A stretch of DNA of 64,000 bases from the NCBI GenBank assembly GCA_963815495.1, contig CAWFGW010000029.1:248001-312000 (forward strand). The letters are read 5' to 3'. Of the stretch, positions 8,190 through 18,000 are shown one piece after another. The notes below the pieces were generated by a model. It searched no databases. It worked only from the letters and a program-made list of their open reading frames with translations, and had not been told where the DNA came from. This DNA comes from CAWFGW01 sp963815495 (GTDB lineage: Bacteria > Bacteroidota > Bacteroidia > Cytophagales > JAAEPT01). Position numbers and translations under genes: made by a program. The first letter of the stretch is position 1. Each line of letters opens with the position of its first letter.

Positions 8190-10085
8190 ATGAGAAAATG
8201 GCGAATTGAAGACTCAGAAGAATTGTATAACATCAACGGCTGGGGTATAAATTTTTTTAACATCAATGATAAAGGCAATGTACAGGTTACACCCAAAAAA
8301 AACGGTGTTTCAATAGACCTGAAAGAGTTAATCGATGAATTGCAACTTAGAGACGTTTCTACACCAACGTTAATTCGTTTCCCAGATATTTTGGATAGTC
8401 GTATTGAAAAAATGGCAAGCTGTTTTAAGATTGCTTCCGACAATTATGAATATAAAGGTCAGAACTTTATTGTTTACCCGATAAAGGTAAACCAAATGCG
8501 ACCTGTAGTTGAAGAGATTGTGAGCCATGGTAAAAAGTTTAATATTGGACTAGAAGCAGGATCAAAACCTGAGCTGCATGCTGTCATTGCTATCAACACA
8601 GATAATGATTCGCTTATCATTTGTAACGGGTACAAAGACGAAGACTATGTTGAGCTAGCACTATTAGCCCAAAAAATGGGGCGAAATATTTTCTTAGTTG
8701 TAGAAAAACTTAATGAGTTAAAATTAATTGCAAAAATTGCAAAACGACTAAAAGTAAAGCCTAATATTGGTATCCGCATTAAACTAGCAAGCACTGGTAG
8801 TGGAAAGTGGGAAGACTCTGGGGGTGACGGCAGTAAATTCGGATTAACTTCAAGTGAGCTTTTAGAAGCACTCGATTTTTTAGAAGAAAATAACATGAAG
8901 GACTGTCTACGTTTGGTACATTTCCATATCGGAAGTCAGGTGAACAAAATCCGAAGAATTAAAATTGCATTGCGTGAAGCTTCTCAATTTTATGTTCAGT
9001 TATATCGAATGGGCTTTAGTGTTGACTTTGTTGATATTGGTGGTGGATTAGGTGTTGACTATGATGGTACTCGCTCATCAAACAGCGAAAGTTCAGTGAA
9101 TTACAGCATTCAAGAATACGTGAATGATGCTATTTCCACCATGGTTGATGTAAGTAATAAAAACGACATTCCTCATCCAAATATCATTACTGAATCAGGT
9201 CGATCACTTACTGCGCACCATTCAGTTTTAGTTTTTGAAGTGTTGGAGTCTGCCGAATTACCAGAATGGAATGATGATGTAGACATTATTCAAGAAGATG
9301 ACCATGAGTTAGTAAAAGAACTGTATGCTCTGTGGGATTCCTTAAACCAACCTAAGATGTTGGAAACGTGGCACGATGCTCAACAAATTCGTGAAGAAGC
9401 CTTAGATCGATTTAGTTTAGGTATTATTGATTTAAAAACGAGAGCTCAAGTTGAAAAATTATTTTGGTCAGTAGCCAAAGAACTCCACGGCATGACTGAA
9501 AAGTTGAAGCATGCACCGGATGAATTGCGGATGTTGGCCAAATTACTTGCGGATAAGTATTTCTGTAACTTTTCGCTTTTCCAATCATTACCTGATTCTT
9601 GGGCTATCGATCAAATTTTCCCCATTATCCCTATCCACCGGTTAGATGAAAAACCTAGCCGAAATGCTACATTACAAGACATAACCTGTGATTCTGATGG
9701 TAAAATTTCCAACTTTATTTCTACAAAAAACTTTTCCCACTACCTTCCTGTACATCCTGTAAAACCAAAAGAACCCTATTATATTGGTGTATTCTTAGTA
9801 GGTGCTTATCAAGAGATTCTCGGTGATCTACACAACTTGTTTGGCGACACCAACGCAGTTCACGTATCTGTCCATAAAGACACGTACAAAATAGATCAAA
9901 TCATTGATGGTGAAACAGTTGCTGAAGTATTAGCCTATGTGCAATATGATTCTAAAAAATTAGTACGAGCAGTTGAAGGCTGGGTAACTACATCGGTTAA
10001 ACAAGGAAAAATTTCATTAGAAGAAGGAAAAGAATTCTTATCGAATTACCGATCAGGACTATACGGATATACTTATTTGGAATAA
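8190..10085 (+). CDS. speA: Biosynthetic arginine decarboxylase
   Basis: 631 residues, the standard size of SpeA-type PLP decarboxylases of the fold III (alanine racemase-like) group. It converts arginine to agmatine, the first step from arginine to putrescine and spermidine. The N-terminal region WGINFFNINDKGNVQVTPKK is characteristic; YPIKVNQ carries the PLP-linked lysine; GLEAGSKPEL, HFHIGSQVNK, DIGGGLGVDYDG and ITESGRSLTAHH are the family's conserved blocks. A GGGGAATAGGAA stretch precedes the ATG. It is convergent with nspC, an enzyme of the alternative spermidine route, which supports a polyamine role for the pair. Confidence 0.96.
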   Translation: MRKWRIEDSEELYNINGWGINFFNINDKGNVQVTPKKNGVSIDLKELIDELQLRDVSTPTLIRFPDILDSRIEKMASCFKIASDNYEYKGQNFIVYPIKVNQMRPVVEEIVSHGKKFNIGLEAGSKPELHAVIAINTDNDSLIICNGYKDEDYVELALLAQKMGRNIFLVVEKLNELKLIAKIAKRLKVKPNIGIRIKLASTGSGKWEDSGGDGSKFGLTSSELLEALDFLEENNMKDCLRLVHFHIGSQVNKIRRIKIALREASQFYVQLYRMGFSVDFVDIGGGLGVDYDGTRSSNSESSVNYSIQEYVNDAISTMVDVSNKNDIPHPNIITESGRSLTAHHSVLVFEVLESAELPEWNDDVDIIQEDDHELVKELYALWDSLNQPKMLETWHDAQQIREEALDRFSLGIIDLKTRAQVEKLFWSVAKELHGMTEKLKHAPDELRMLAKLLADKYFCNFSLFQSLPDSWAIDQIFPIIPIHRLDEKPSRNATLQDITCDSDGKISNFISTKNFSHYLPVHPVKPKEPYYIGVFLVGAYQEILGDLHNLFGDTNAVHVSVHKDTYKIDQIIDGETVAEVLAYVQYDSKKLVRAVEGWVTTSVKQGKISLEEGKEFLSNYRSGLYGYTYLE

Positions 10086-10090
10086 GATCA

Positions 10091-10127
10091 ATATACCTAC
10101 GAGATTTCCAAAATATCGTAGGTATAT
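10091..10127. terminator. Bidirectional hairpin between speA and nspC
   Basis: ATATACCTACGA (10091-10102) pairs perfectly over 12 bp with TCGTAGGTATAT (10116-10127) around a 13-nt loop, 6 bp past the speA stop and between convergent genes. Confidence 0.6.
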
Positions 10128-10183
10128 ATAGTTAAAGTTTATTTTTAAAATCTTCGTATCCAAAAGAACGAAACAGTTCAAAC

Positions 10184-11252
10184 TCATCCACTTTTCTTTA
10201 CCATTCCTATTGAAGGAATATTTACTCCATTAAACGTGTTTGTTTTCACGGTGGTGTAATGAATCATATCTTCAAATATCAATTCATCACCGACTTTTAT
10301 TTCTTTATCAAAAACATAATCGCCAATAAAATCTCCTGCGAGACAAGTCATCCCTCCTATTTTATATCTCATTTTATCGGATTCATTGGGTTCTCTGGAA
10401 CCACGAATCATTGGACGGTAAGGCATCTCTAAACAGTCAGGCATATGATTAGCGATGGATGCATTAATCATTAAAATCCGCTGATTACCTTTTACAATCA
10501 CATCTTCTACTCGTGTTAACAAATAGCCTGTTTGCCAAGCCATGGCACTCCCTGGCTCTAAAATAACTTCTAAGTTAGGGTAACGACTTCTAAATCCTTT
10601 TAACACTTCAATCATGTGATTGGTATCATAGTCTTGATGGGTCATCAAATGTCCTCCCCCAAAATTCACCCAACTGACTTTATTTAAATGCGATGCAAAT
10701 TTCTCCTCAATAGTTTTTAAACAACGTTCAAAAGTAAAACTGTTGTTTTCACACAGCATATGAAAGTGTAAACCAGAAATGTCTGAGGGTAATATCTTCA
10801 GGAAGCATGTCAACGGTAACACCTAATCGCGAATCATAAGCACACGGATTGTACATTGCTGTGCCTACTTCTGAATATTCGGGGTTTAATCGTACCCCAA
10901 TTTTCAATGTGCTCACTTCATTTTTATATCGCTCATATTGAGAAAGCGTGTTAAAAGTAATGTGTGAACTAATGGGAATCATGTGTTCCAACTCCTCTTT
11001 CAAATACACCGGACAACACAAATGTGCTTTTTTACCACCTTCTTCAAAACATAACCGCGCTTCACTTAGCGAACTGGCTGTAAATCCATCCAAATAGGTT
11101 AAAACTAAAGGAAAAGTCTTGTAGTTAGAAAATGCTTTTAATGCACCCAATAATGTTATGCCTGACTCTCGTTTCACACGATTCATCAGTTGTAGGTTTT
11201 TCTCTAGAAGTGTTTCTTCAATTACGTAACATGGATTGGGTATAGTAGTCAT
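10184..11252 (-). pseudogene. nspC: Carboxynorspermidine/carboxyspermidine decarboxylase, broken by a frameshift
   Basis: Two overlapping minus-strand frames together make one NspC. The first (start 11252) gives MTTIPNPCYVIEETLLEKNL, LGALKAFSNYKTF (with the PLP lysine) and VRLNPEYSEVGTAMYNPCAY up to MLPEDI; the second continues with SDISGLHFHMLCENNSFTFE, WVNFGGGHLMTHQDYD, EPGSAMAWQTGYLL and the C-terminus GVNIPSIGMVKKSG. The span is 1069 nt, 3n+1, so one extra base explains it; the crossing lies around the GGG at 10787-10789. The enzyme decarboxylates carboxy(nor)spermidine in the SpeA-agmatine-putrescine route to spermidine. All catalytic blocks are otherwise intact, so a sequencing error is as likely as real decay. 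Confidence 0.85.
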
Positions 11253-11294
11253 GCGTTATTTATTTTACCGCAAAGCTAAAAATTACTTATTAGA

Positions 11295-11326
11295 AAACCT
11301 CCGAGGTTTAAAAACCTCGGAGGTTT
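11295..11326 (-). terminator. Strong hairpin terminator
   Basis: AAACCTCCGAGGTTT (11295-11309) and AAACCTCGGAGGTTT (11312-11326) are perfect reverse complements (15 bp) with a 2-nt loop, 7 bp past the stop of the 11334 gene. The GC-rich core in T/A-rich arms is a terminator form often seen in Bacteroidota. Confidence 0.75.
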
Positions 11327-11333
11327 ATACTAT

Positions 11334-11780
11334 TTAAAAGAATACCCCTAAACGTACAGTAATTGCTTTTCCTCCACTAGGCTTGATACCTGTTTCCCAA
11401 CGTACACCAAAATCAGCACCTGAACCTGAGGTGAAACCAGCACCAAAACCAACTGCATAGTTATTAGTACTATTCACTCTACCTCCTAATAAGTCAAGTT
11501 CTGGATAAAACCCACCATCTTGAGTATCTCCTGTTAGGTAATAACGCATTTGAGCGCCATAGTCTATGGATAGCGATGAACCACTTACTAAAGGCTTGGA
11601 AACACCTATCATCGGACCTATTTTGAGCGCCTCTTGACCAAATAAATAGATAAAGTTAGCCCCAACTATATTCGTGCTTGACGCACGTGTGTAGAGAAGG
11701 TTGCCACTGAGTTGTGCTTGAGCACTAAATAGTGTTGCCAACGCAACAAATAGAACTAGTAATGTTTTTTTCATAATCAT
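11334..11780 (-). CDS. Small outer-membrane beta-barrel-like protein
   Basis: 148 residues with a signal peptide ending SAQAQ. Two adjacent starts exist (11780 and 11774); MKKTLLVLFVALATLF from 11774 is the more usual signal. The mature part is Gly- and aromatic-rich with alternating beta strands, and ends in a phenylalanine pair (RLGVFF), as outer membrane barrels do. It contains the motif GGFYPELD, matching GGFYPQLN and GGFYPQVN in the next two genes, so the three look like paralogs, this one the most divergent. Role unknown. Confidence 0.8.
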   Translation of the reverse strand: MIMKKTLLVLFVALATLFSAQAQLSGNLLYTRASSTNIVGANFIYLFGQEALKIGPMIGVSKPLVSGSSLSIDYGAQMRYYLTGDTQDGGFYPELDLLGGRVNSTNNYAVGFGAGFTSGSGADFGVRWETGIKPSGGKAITVRLGVFF

Positions 11781-11825
11781 TTATAAATTAAACTACCCAT
11801 AAACTACACAAATTCTTGACAACAA

Positions 11826-11853
11826 AAAAGCCCAATCTTTCGATTGGGCTTTT
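11826..11853 (-). terminator. Rho-independent terminator after the 11879 gene
   Basis: AAAAGCCCAATC (11826-11837) pairs with GATTGGGCTTTT (11842-11853), a perfect 12-bp stem with a tetraloop TTTC, 25 bp past the stop of the upstream minus-strand gene. Confidence 0.85.
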
Positions 11854-11878
11854 CAATATTTCAGTTAGTCTTTTAAGA

Positions 11879-12376
11879 CTAGAAGAACATACCTACTTGA
11901 ATTAACAAACCTTTTAAAGATCCACCATCAGCTGAAATCATGTTATATCTAGCCGCGATATCAAAACCTGACTCTAACATATAACCAACACCAACACCAT
12001 ATTGTAAGTCCGTAGTAGATCCAGTACCATCAATTCCATCAATTGACAGCCTTGAAGTTGCTAAACCAACATTTAATTGAGGGTAAAAACCACCATCTTC
12101 AGAAGAACCACTGATAAAATACTTAGCAACTGCTTGATACCAGATAGCGCTTTGGGTAACACCTTCGAAACCTCCAACTACTGTAGCAAACCCAACTTCA
12201 GGACCTACTGCAAATGCATCAGAAGCAGAAAACAAATATTGTGCATCAATACCAATACCGAATCCTTCTGCATTTTCCTCTAAAGACTTACCTAGGTTTA
12301 AATGTGCACCAAACTGCGCGTTAGCAGCAAAGATTGTCGACACTGCTAAAGCAGCACTTAAGATTAATTTTTTCAT
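11879..12376 (-). CDS. Outer-membrane beta-barrel protein, paralog 1
   Basis: 165 residues with a signal peptide (MKKLILSAALAVSTIFAANA). The mature chain alternates short hydrophobic strands with Gly/Asp turns and ends in QVGMFF, a C-terminal aromatic signal for insertion in the outer membrane. The same length as the next gene upstream, with aligned features (EGFGIGIDAQYLF here, EGYAIGIDAQGLF there; DGGFYPQLN, VGGFYPQVN), so they arose by tandem duplication. It has its own terminator and its own leader motif, so is probably a monocistronic unit. Function unknown. Confidence 0.85.
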   Translation of the reverse strand: MKKLILSAALAVSTIFAANAQFGAHLNLGKSLEENAEGFGIGIDAQYLFSASDAFAVGPEVGFATVVGGFEGVTQSAIWYQAVAKYFISGSSEDGGFYPQLNVGLATSRLSIDGIDGTGSTTDLQYGVGVGYMLESGFDIAARYNMISADGGSLKGLLIQVGMFF

Positions 12377-12383
12377 TGTTTTT

Positions 12384-12396
12384 TAATTTTGGTTAA
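12384..12396 (-). promoter_or_regulatory. Shared 5' leader motif TTAACCAAAATTA
   Basis: The 13-mer TTAACCAAAATTA (minus strand) ends 7 bp before the start codon. Identical copies precede the outer-membrane protein genes starting at 13100 and 13956, and a variant precedes the one at 42197. Confidence 0.5.
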
Positions 12397-12553
12397 AATA
12401 ATTTTGGATAACTAACTCGAAATTTCATTAAAAAAAACACTTTAACAACTATTTAAAGTTTTTTTTTCACACATCAAGCGTCTTTATTTTAGTTAACAGA
12501 AGCGTGATATAAGTGAAATATTGAGACAACAAAAAAATAATAAACATTTAATA

Positions 12554-12590
12554 AAAAAAACCAGGTGAATATAATTCACCTGGTTTTTTT
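12554..12590. terminator. Bidirectional terminator hairpin
   Basis: CCAGGTGAAT (12561-12570) and ATTCACCTGG (12574-12583) form a perfect 10-bp stem with a 3-nt loop, extended by a matching A-run and T-run to 12554-12590. It serves the minus-strand gene ending at 12603. Confidence 0.85.
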
Positions 12591-12602
12591 GTTTGAAAGA
12601 AA

Positions 12603-13100
12603 TTAAAAGAAAAAACCTGCCTGAATCATTATAGACTTCGCAGTAAAGAATTCTAATTTCGTTATATTATACCTGATGGCTACATCTGGGCCTGCTTCTA
12701 ATTTAAAACCTGCTCCAACACCATACTGAAGTCCTGTAGAAGTATATGTACCCTCGAAAGCATCTTGTCTGTATTGATTAAATCCTAAATTAACTTGAGG
12801 ATAAAACCCTCCAACTTCTGAATCACCACCTATAAAATATTTACCGATACCTTGAACCCATACTTGCGACATATTATCTGAACCTTCAGGTAAACCCATC
12901 ATAATAGCTCCACCACCTTCAATACCTAAAGCTAAACCTTCGGTTACATCAAATAAACCTTGTGCATCGATACCTATGGCATAACCTTCTGCACCATCTC
13001 CTGTAGGAAGTTGATACGATAAATGAGCTCCTACTGATTGTGCGTTTACTGCAAAAAAAGACGACACTGCTAAAGCAAAACCTAGAATTACTTTTTTCAT
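12603..13100 (-). CDS. Outer-membrane beta-barrel protein, paralog 2
   Basis: 165 residues with a signal peptide (MKKVILGFALAVSSFFAVNAQ). It is a close structural relative of the 11879 gene: SVGAHLSYQLPTGDGAEGYA, GIDAQGLFDVTEGLALGIEG, VQGIGKYFIGGDSEVGGFYP, and a C-terminus QAGFFF that again ends in aromatic residues. Single gene with its own leader motif and terminator. No specific porin or transport family is recognised; it may be a small structural or surface barrel. Confidence 0.85.
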   Translation of the reverse strand: MKKVILGFALAVSSFFAVNAQSVGAHLSYQLPTGDGAEGYAIGIDAQGLFDVTEGLALGIEGGGAIMMGLPEGSDNMSQVWVQGIGKYFIGGDSEVGGFYPQVNLGFNQYRQDAFEGTYTSTGLQYGVGAGFKLEAGPDVAIRYNITKLEFFTAKSIMIQAGFFF

Positions 13101-13106
13101 TAGAAT

Positions 13107-13119
13107 TAATTTTGGTTAA
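13107..13119 (-). promoter_or_regulatory. Shared 5' leader motif TTAACCAAAATTA
   Basis: Identical 13-mer, ending 6 bp before the ATG at 13100, as before the 12376 start. Confidence 0.5.
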
Positions 13120-13240
13120 TAATTTTATTTAACTAGTGCTAATTTTCATTAAAAAATGCATTTATACAATAATTTAGTTGTTTTTTTAACTTAGATAGTG
13201 ATTAAGAAGTTATAAAAACACATTTCAATAACAGAAAAAA

Positions 13241-13271
13241 ATAACCAAGAAAAATAAATTCTCTTGGTTAT
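13241..13271 (-). terminator. Hairpin terminator after the 13300 gene
   Basis: ATAACCAAGA (13241-13250) pairs with TCTTGGTTAT (13262-13271), 10 bp perfect, with an A-rich left flank that is a T-run on the minus strand. Confidence 0.7.
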
Positions 13272-13299
13272 CAGGATGTTATGTGAATATTATTTTCAG

Positions 13300-13956
13300 T
13301 TAGAACTTCATACCAACTAAAATTCTCAAGTGATTTGTCCGAACAGATAAATCACCATTTTCAAATCCTTCTTCACCTGAAAAGGTCACTGAACCCAAAT
13401 TATACTCTAATCCAGTAGAGAAAATACCTGTTCTAAAAGAAGCTCCTAATTTAAATGGTACACCCGCACCTACTTCAACATCTCCTATTTGTTCACCGTC
13501 TTTTGTAGCTGCTCCTACCCCTATAAAAGTAGGTACAGCGTTAATATAAGCATCAAGTGCATTATCACCTATTGCTTTAGTAAAATAAACACCTGGAGAA
13601 AGTAATGCTAAATTGAATGAATAATAATCATAAAATTCTTGTGAACCAACAGCCGCTCCTAAACCGAACCAGATGGCGCGAATTCCTAATCCCATATCGC
13701 CACCGGAACTAAAGTCTGTTAATTGAAACATATTACCTATCTCAATACCTCCACCAATCATTCTAAACTTAAATTCGTCAGGAAGATTATCAGCACCTAC
13801 ATCAGTTAGTAAATAATTTTTTCCATAAAAGCCGATATGACCATTGAGAAAAAAACCGCCTTGAACTGGCTCGTCATGCCCTACAACACCATTTCCACCT
13901 GCATAAGAAGACACTAAGGTCATCAGTGCAACTGCACTTAGTAATACTTTTTTCAT
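13300..13956 (-). CDS. Outer-membrane protein of unknown function
   Basis: 218 residues, with a signal peptide (MKKVLLSAVALMTLVSSYAGG) and a barrel-like mature chain ending NHLRILVGMKF. It is larger than, and not clearly related in sequence to, its three small neighbours, but shares their leader motif and separate-terminator arrangement. Glycine-rich segments (MIGGGIEIGNMFQLTDFSSG; PGVYFTKAIGDNALDAYINA) fit porin-like strands. No domain recognised. Confidence 0.8.
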   Translation of the reverse strand: MKKVLLSAVALMTLVSSYAGGNGVVGHDEPVQGGFFLNGHIGFYGKNYLLTDVGADNLPDEFKFRMIGGGIEIGNMFQLTDFSSGGDMGLGIRAIWFGLGAAVGSQEFYDYYSFNLALLSPGVYFTKAIGDNALDAYINAVPTFIGVGAATKDGEQIGDVEVGAGVPFKLGASFRTGIFSTGLEYNLGSVTFSGEEGFENGDLSVRTNHLRILVGMKF

Positions 13957-13961
13957 TACAA

Positions 13962-13974
13962 TAATTTTGGTTAA
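13962..13974 (-). promoter_or_regulatory. Shared 5' leader motif TTAACCAAAATTA
   Basis: Third identical copy, ending 5 bp before the ATG at 13956. Confidence 0.5.
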
Positions 13975-14045
13975 ATAAAGAACAGATAATAATCTAACAA
14001 AGATTAACTAAAAATCACTTTGGACAAAGAGTTATCATAAAAAGA

Positions 14046-15035
14046 TTACCAAAACTTAGCGGGACAAATTACTTGGCGTTTTTTATCTCCAAAACGTACT
14101 CCGACAATAATTTCATGGGAATTACTACTGTAATTTTTTATTTCAGAAATCGTGTAATCAAATGCATAGCCAATTTCAAATGTATTATCGAACAAATATT
14201 CTACTACTAAAGCTATGGCATCTTTGTTTCGATAACTTATTCCTGCCCATACAAAGTCAGAGTACATTAACCGCAAGTTAAAATCAAATTGAACTGGTGC
14301 AGGACTTACATACTTTACCATTGCTGAAGGGGAAACGTACCACAATCTACTGACTTGAAAAATCCAACCTGCTGTTAAAAAATAGTGGTATTTTAGCAAT
14401 GCCTCATTAGTAACATCGTTAGGATTATCTATCGTCAATTTATTCTGTAATAATTGATTTACTGATAATCCTCCAAAGAAATGGTCATTATGAATCCATC
14501 CACCGATATTCATATCTGGAATTAATTTGGTTTGTGTGTTCTCACCAATTAACTCATCAACTGTGTTTTGGACAAAATGGAGTTCTTCACCATAAATCCT
14601 AAATTCTTTTAAACCTCCACTAATTCCAGCAGAAATGGTAGTTTTTCTATTGACTTTTTGGTGAAAAGCATAAGTACCAAAGATACCATTATAAGCAATT
14701 GGCCCTGTTTTATCAGTATAAATATAACCACCTAAACCATGGTGTTGCTTTTTCTTTCTTCTTCCTTTTTGATTATCTGGATGGTTAATAGGTCCATGAA
14801 AGGTAGCAAACATTGTTCTTGGGCCAACATTGGTTGGGCTTCCATTAGCATTGTCCTGAAAACCTACCCATTGTTTTCTATACCCTAAACGTGCATTTAG
14901 AAAGGTATAGCTTCCACTTACCGCTGGATTAATGAGGTAATTATTCATGATATATTGACTATACTGTTCACGCTGCTGACCATGAACTTGAGTCAATGTG
15001 ACTATAAATAAGGCGATATATAAAAATCTCTTCAT
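14046..15035 (-). CDS. PorP/SprF-family type IX secretion outer membrane protein
   Basis: 329 residues, the usual length. After a signal peptide (to about residue 19) it has the family's opening QREQYSQYIMNNYLINPAVS and RLGYRKQWVGFQ, then SGGLKEFRIYGEEL, and late strands DFVWAGISYRNKDAIALVVE and FEIGYAFDYTISEIKNYSSN followed by HEIIVGVRFG. SprF-like proteins are dedicated partners needed to secrete and anchor giant type B cargo such as SprB in gliding flavobacteria. The start lies 1 bp after the stop of the giant gene, so the two form one operon and this is probably the giant protein's dedicated partner. Other PorP/SprF genes would be expected elsewhere in the genome. Confidence 0.93.
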   Translation of the reverse strand: MKRFLYIALFIVTLTQVHGQQREQYSQYIMNNYLINPAVSGSYTFLNARLGYRKQWVGFQDNANGSPTNVGPRTMFATFHGPINHPDNQKGRRKKKQHHGLGGYIYTDKTGPIAYNGIFGTYAFHQKVNRKTTISAGISGGLKEFRIYGEELHFVQNTVDELIGENTQTKLIPDMNIGGWIHNDHFFGGLSVNQLLQNKLTIDNPNDVTNEALLKYHYFLTAGWIFQVSRLWYVSPSAMVKYVSPAPVQFDFNLRLMYSDFVWAGISYRNKDAIALVVEYLFDNTFEIGYAFDYTISEIKNYSSNSHEIIVGVRFGDKKRQVICPAKFW

Positions 15036-15036
15036 T

Positions 15037-18000
15037 CTATCTGAATATGGTTATAGTTCCAGTAAAAGGATCTGGGTAATTACCGTCTTTATCATTTAGC
15101 TCCAACACATAATAGTATACTGCAGCTGGCATATCTCTTCCATCCCGTTGACCATACCATTGATTATTATAACCATCGGCTTCGTACACTAAACTTCCCC
15201 ATCGGTTATAGATACGTAACGTGTTTTCTGGGTAGAACCAAATGTTTCGAATCCAGAAAGTGTTGTTGGTGTTATCACCATTCGGAGTCATCGCGTTAGG
15301 TATATCTATTTTTGGCGGAGCACAATCTCTAAGCGCAATGGTATCTCTCAATACACACCCTGGCGCATCTGTTTTAAACTCAGCAATAAAGAATTGCGCT
15401 TTAACGTTAGTGTCAGTTAATAAGATATTATCATTAGCCTCTACAAACTGACTATTATATGAACGGTAATTTTTGTTATCAAATGATTGATACCACCCAG
15501 TAAATCCTGTATAAGCATCATTATATACTCTTGGTTCAATCAATGCTATATTGTTCTCACAATTAGTATCTAGGGCTACAATTTCACCATACGGTAATGG
15601 TATCTCACGAATTAACACACTATCTGAAGGAATTGAATCACACTCATGAGACTCATAATCATCTTCATATACCACTGCTCTAAATTTAGTTGAACGTAAT
15701 TCTAAAATCGAGTCCGTAGCATATAATTCACTTGGGCTAACTGACCGTACAGGGTTACCATTAAACTGTAATGTTGTCCATATTCCTTCTGGATCTCCTT
15801 CTAAAGCATATTGCCATTCAATCACCCCTTTATGTGATGCTAATTCTATATCGACAACACCTCCATAACATACTTTTTTATTTCTCAACAAATCACCAAC
15901 CTCAGGCTTTTCGTGTACGTCTACCTTTTTAGAATTAGAATAACCAATTGGATTTTGTGTACACACTTCTGGTGATTGTGTCACCTCAACTTTAATTTCA
16001 TCATCAAATACTAATGTTGATGATTCAAAAGTTAATGGATTAGTCGCTGAAGGAATTGGTTGATTATTCAAGTACCATTGATACGTTGGATTTAATCCTA
16101 AGTTTAGCGTATCTATAATAGTAAAGTAGAATATTTCATCTTCACACTTTATACTATCATCCACTACAATCGTGATTTCAGGAATCAATAATGGATCAAC
16201 TCTAATCATTAATGTACTATCTACTGGATTTACAGCACATAAGGAATCAGAGTACATTTCTACTTTGACTACTGCATTGTTTGTCAAAGTTGTATCACTA
16301 AATCGCGTGCCTGCATTAGTAACTGTTATTGGGTCCACTTCAACATTTTGAACATACCACTTAAAAGTAGGGTTTTGCCCACCTCCTAATGAATCTTTCA
16401 CATTGAATACTGCTTCATCATTTTGACAAATACGTGTTGGACCTGTTAATGATACCATCAAGTCTACATCCGGATAAGTAGTCACATCAGCAATGGTAGA
16501 CGTGTCCGTACAAACACCATTATCTAATATTGCTCTGTAGAAGTTATTGGAAACTACCCCCACTCCTGTACCTGGACTCACTGTAATATTAGTGTCTGTT
16601 TCAATTGGTATGATTGTATCCCATACTAAACCATCCGCTGAAGTTTCCCAAGTAATCGTTCCATACGAACCCGTCAACAAAATTTCATCATTACTTCCAT
16701 TACATATGGTATCATTGACGGCATCAGCAACACCACCGATCACATGAGGAATTACCTCAAGACGAGTAGGCGCAGAAGTGTATGAACAAATATTGCTGTT
16801 TGTCACCACTGCCCTATAGAATAGTGGAGATTCACCAGAAGTTGGTTGTACCATCATAGTATCATTGTTGACATCTACATTGGTAGACACTGACCAATTT
16901 TTAGTTGCTGATGAATCTTCCCATACGATATTACCTAAATAACCAGTCAAAATAACTTCCGCTGTTTCACCCTCACAAATAATGGATGGATCTACAGCCG
17001 CAGTTCCTGCCAGAGCATCCTCAACTACTTTAATATCTTCTACATCACTTGTGTCAGTACACTCACCTACTCCATATACCACTCGGTAATTATATACTCC
17101 TACTCCTTTAGTATCAGGAATAATTAAGGTGTCGTTATCAACTACTCCGTATTCTGACACAGGTGCATCTGTAAATACTCCTGGACTAGTTTCTTCTTGC
17201 CATTGCACTAATCCTTCATGACCTGTAGTAATTAGTAAGCCTTCATAGCCTTGGCAAATTGAATCAGGTATTGAGGTTAATACTCCGGCTACCGCTTGTG
17301 ATGATACTCTAATTTCGGCAACTGTTGAACTATCTAAACATTCCCCTCTATGAGTTACCAAAGCTCTTACTCGTTGTGGAGATGTTGCTAATGTAGTTGA
17401 TACCACTAAGGTGTCTGCTGTTTCTCCGTCTATGTTTTTCCAACCGTCTGTAGCTGTAGAATCTTGCCATTGAATTTTTATACCGTCATAACCTTGTAGA
17501 CGCACCACTGTTGATTCGCCTTCACAAATATCCGGATCATCAACTACTGGTGTTCCGGGAATCGCTGCCGGATGTACAATCAAAGTATCCACACTTGAAG
17601 TATCTAAACAACCATTGCCTTGGTAGTTTAAGATTGCTCTATAGAATAAGGTATCAGCCGCTTCTGTCGGTAAGATGTTTTCCGTGACTTGACCTGTTAA
17701 AGTATCTCTCCAAACTTGATTTGAAGCACTACTTACTTGCCACTGGATTGCTCCTCGGTGTCCCGAGATACTTACTGTTGCTCCTTCTCCTGAACAGATT
17801 GAATCATCAATACTTACTACTCCACCTATCGCTAAGCTGTCTATTTGTAAGGTGGTGATTGATGAGGTATCTAAACAACCACCTGGGTTATTTGTAACTA
17901 TCGCTCTAAATGATACTGGTGATAAGGAATCAGGATAGCTTACCCATACATCATCTGCTGTATATGCGATATCTGTCCATAGACCTGCTGATGCTCTGCT

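Noticed and set aside
10749..10822. Programmed frameshifting in nspC
   Set aside because: There is no slippery heptamer or clear stimulatory stem at the junction, and known nspC genes are single-frame; a simple indel is more likely.
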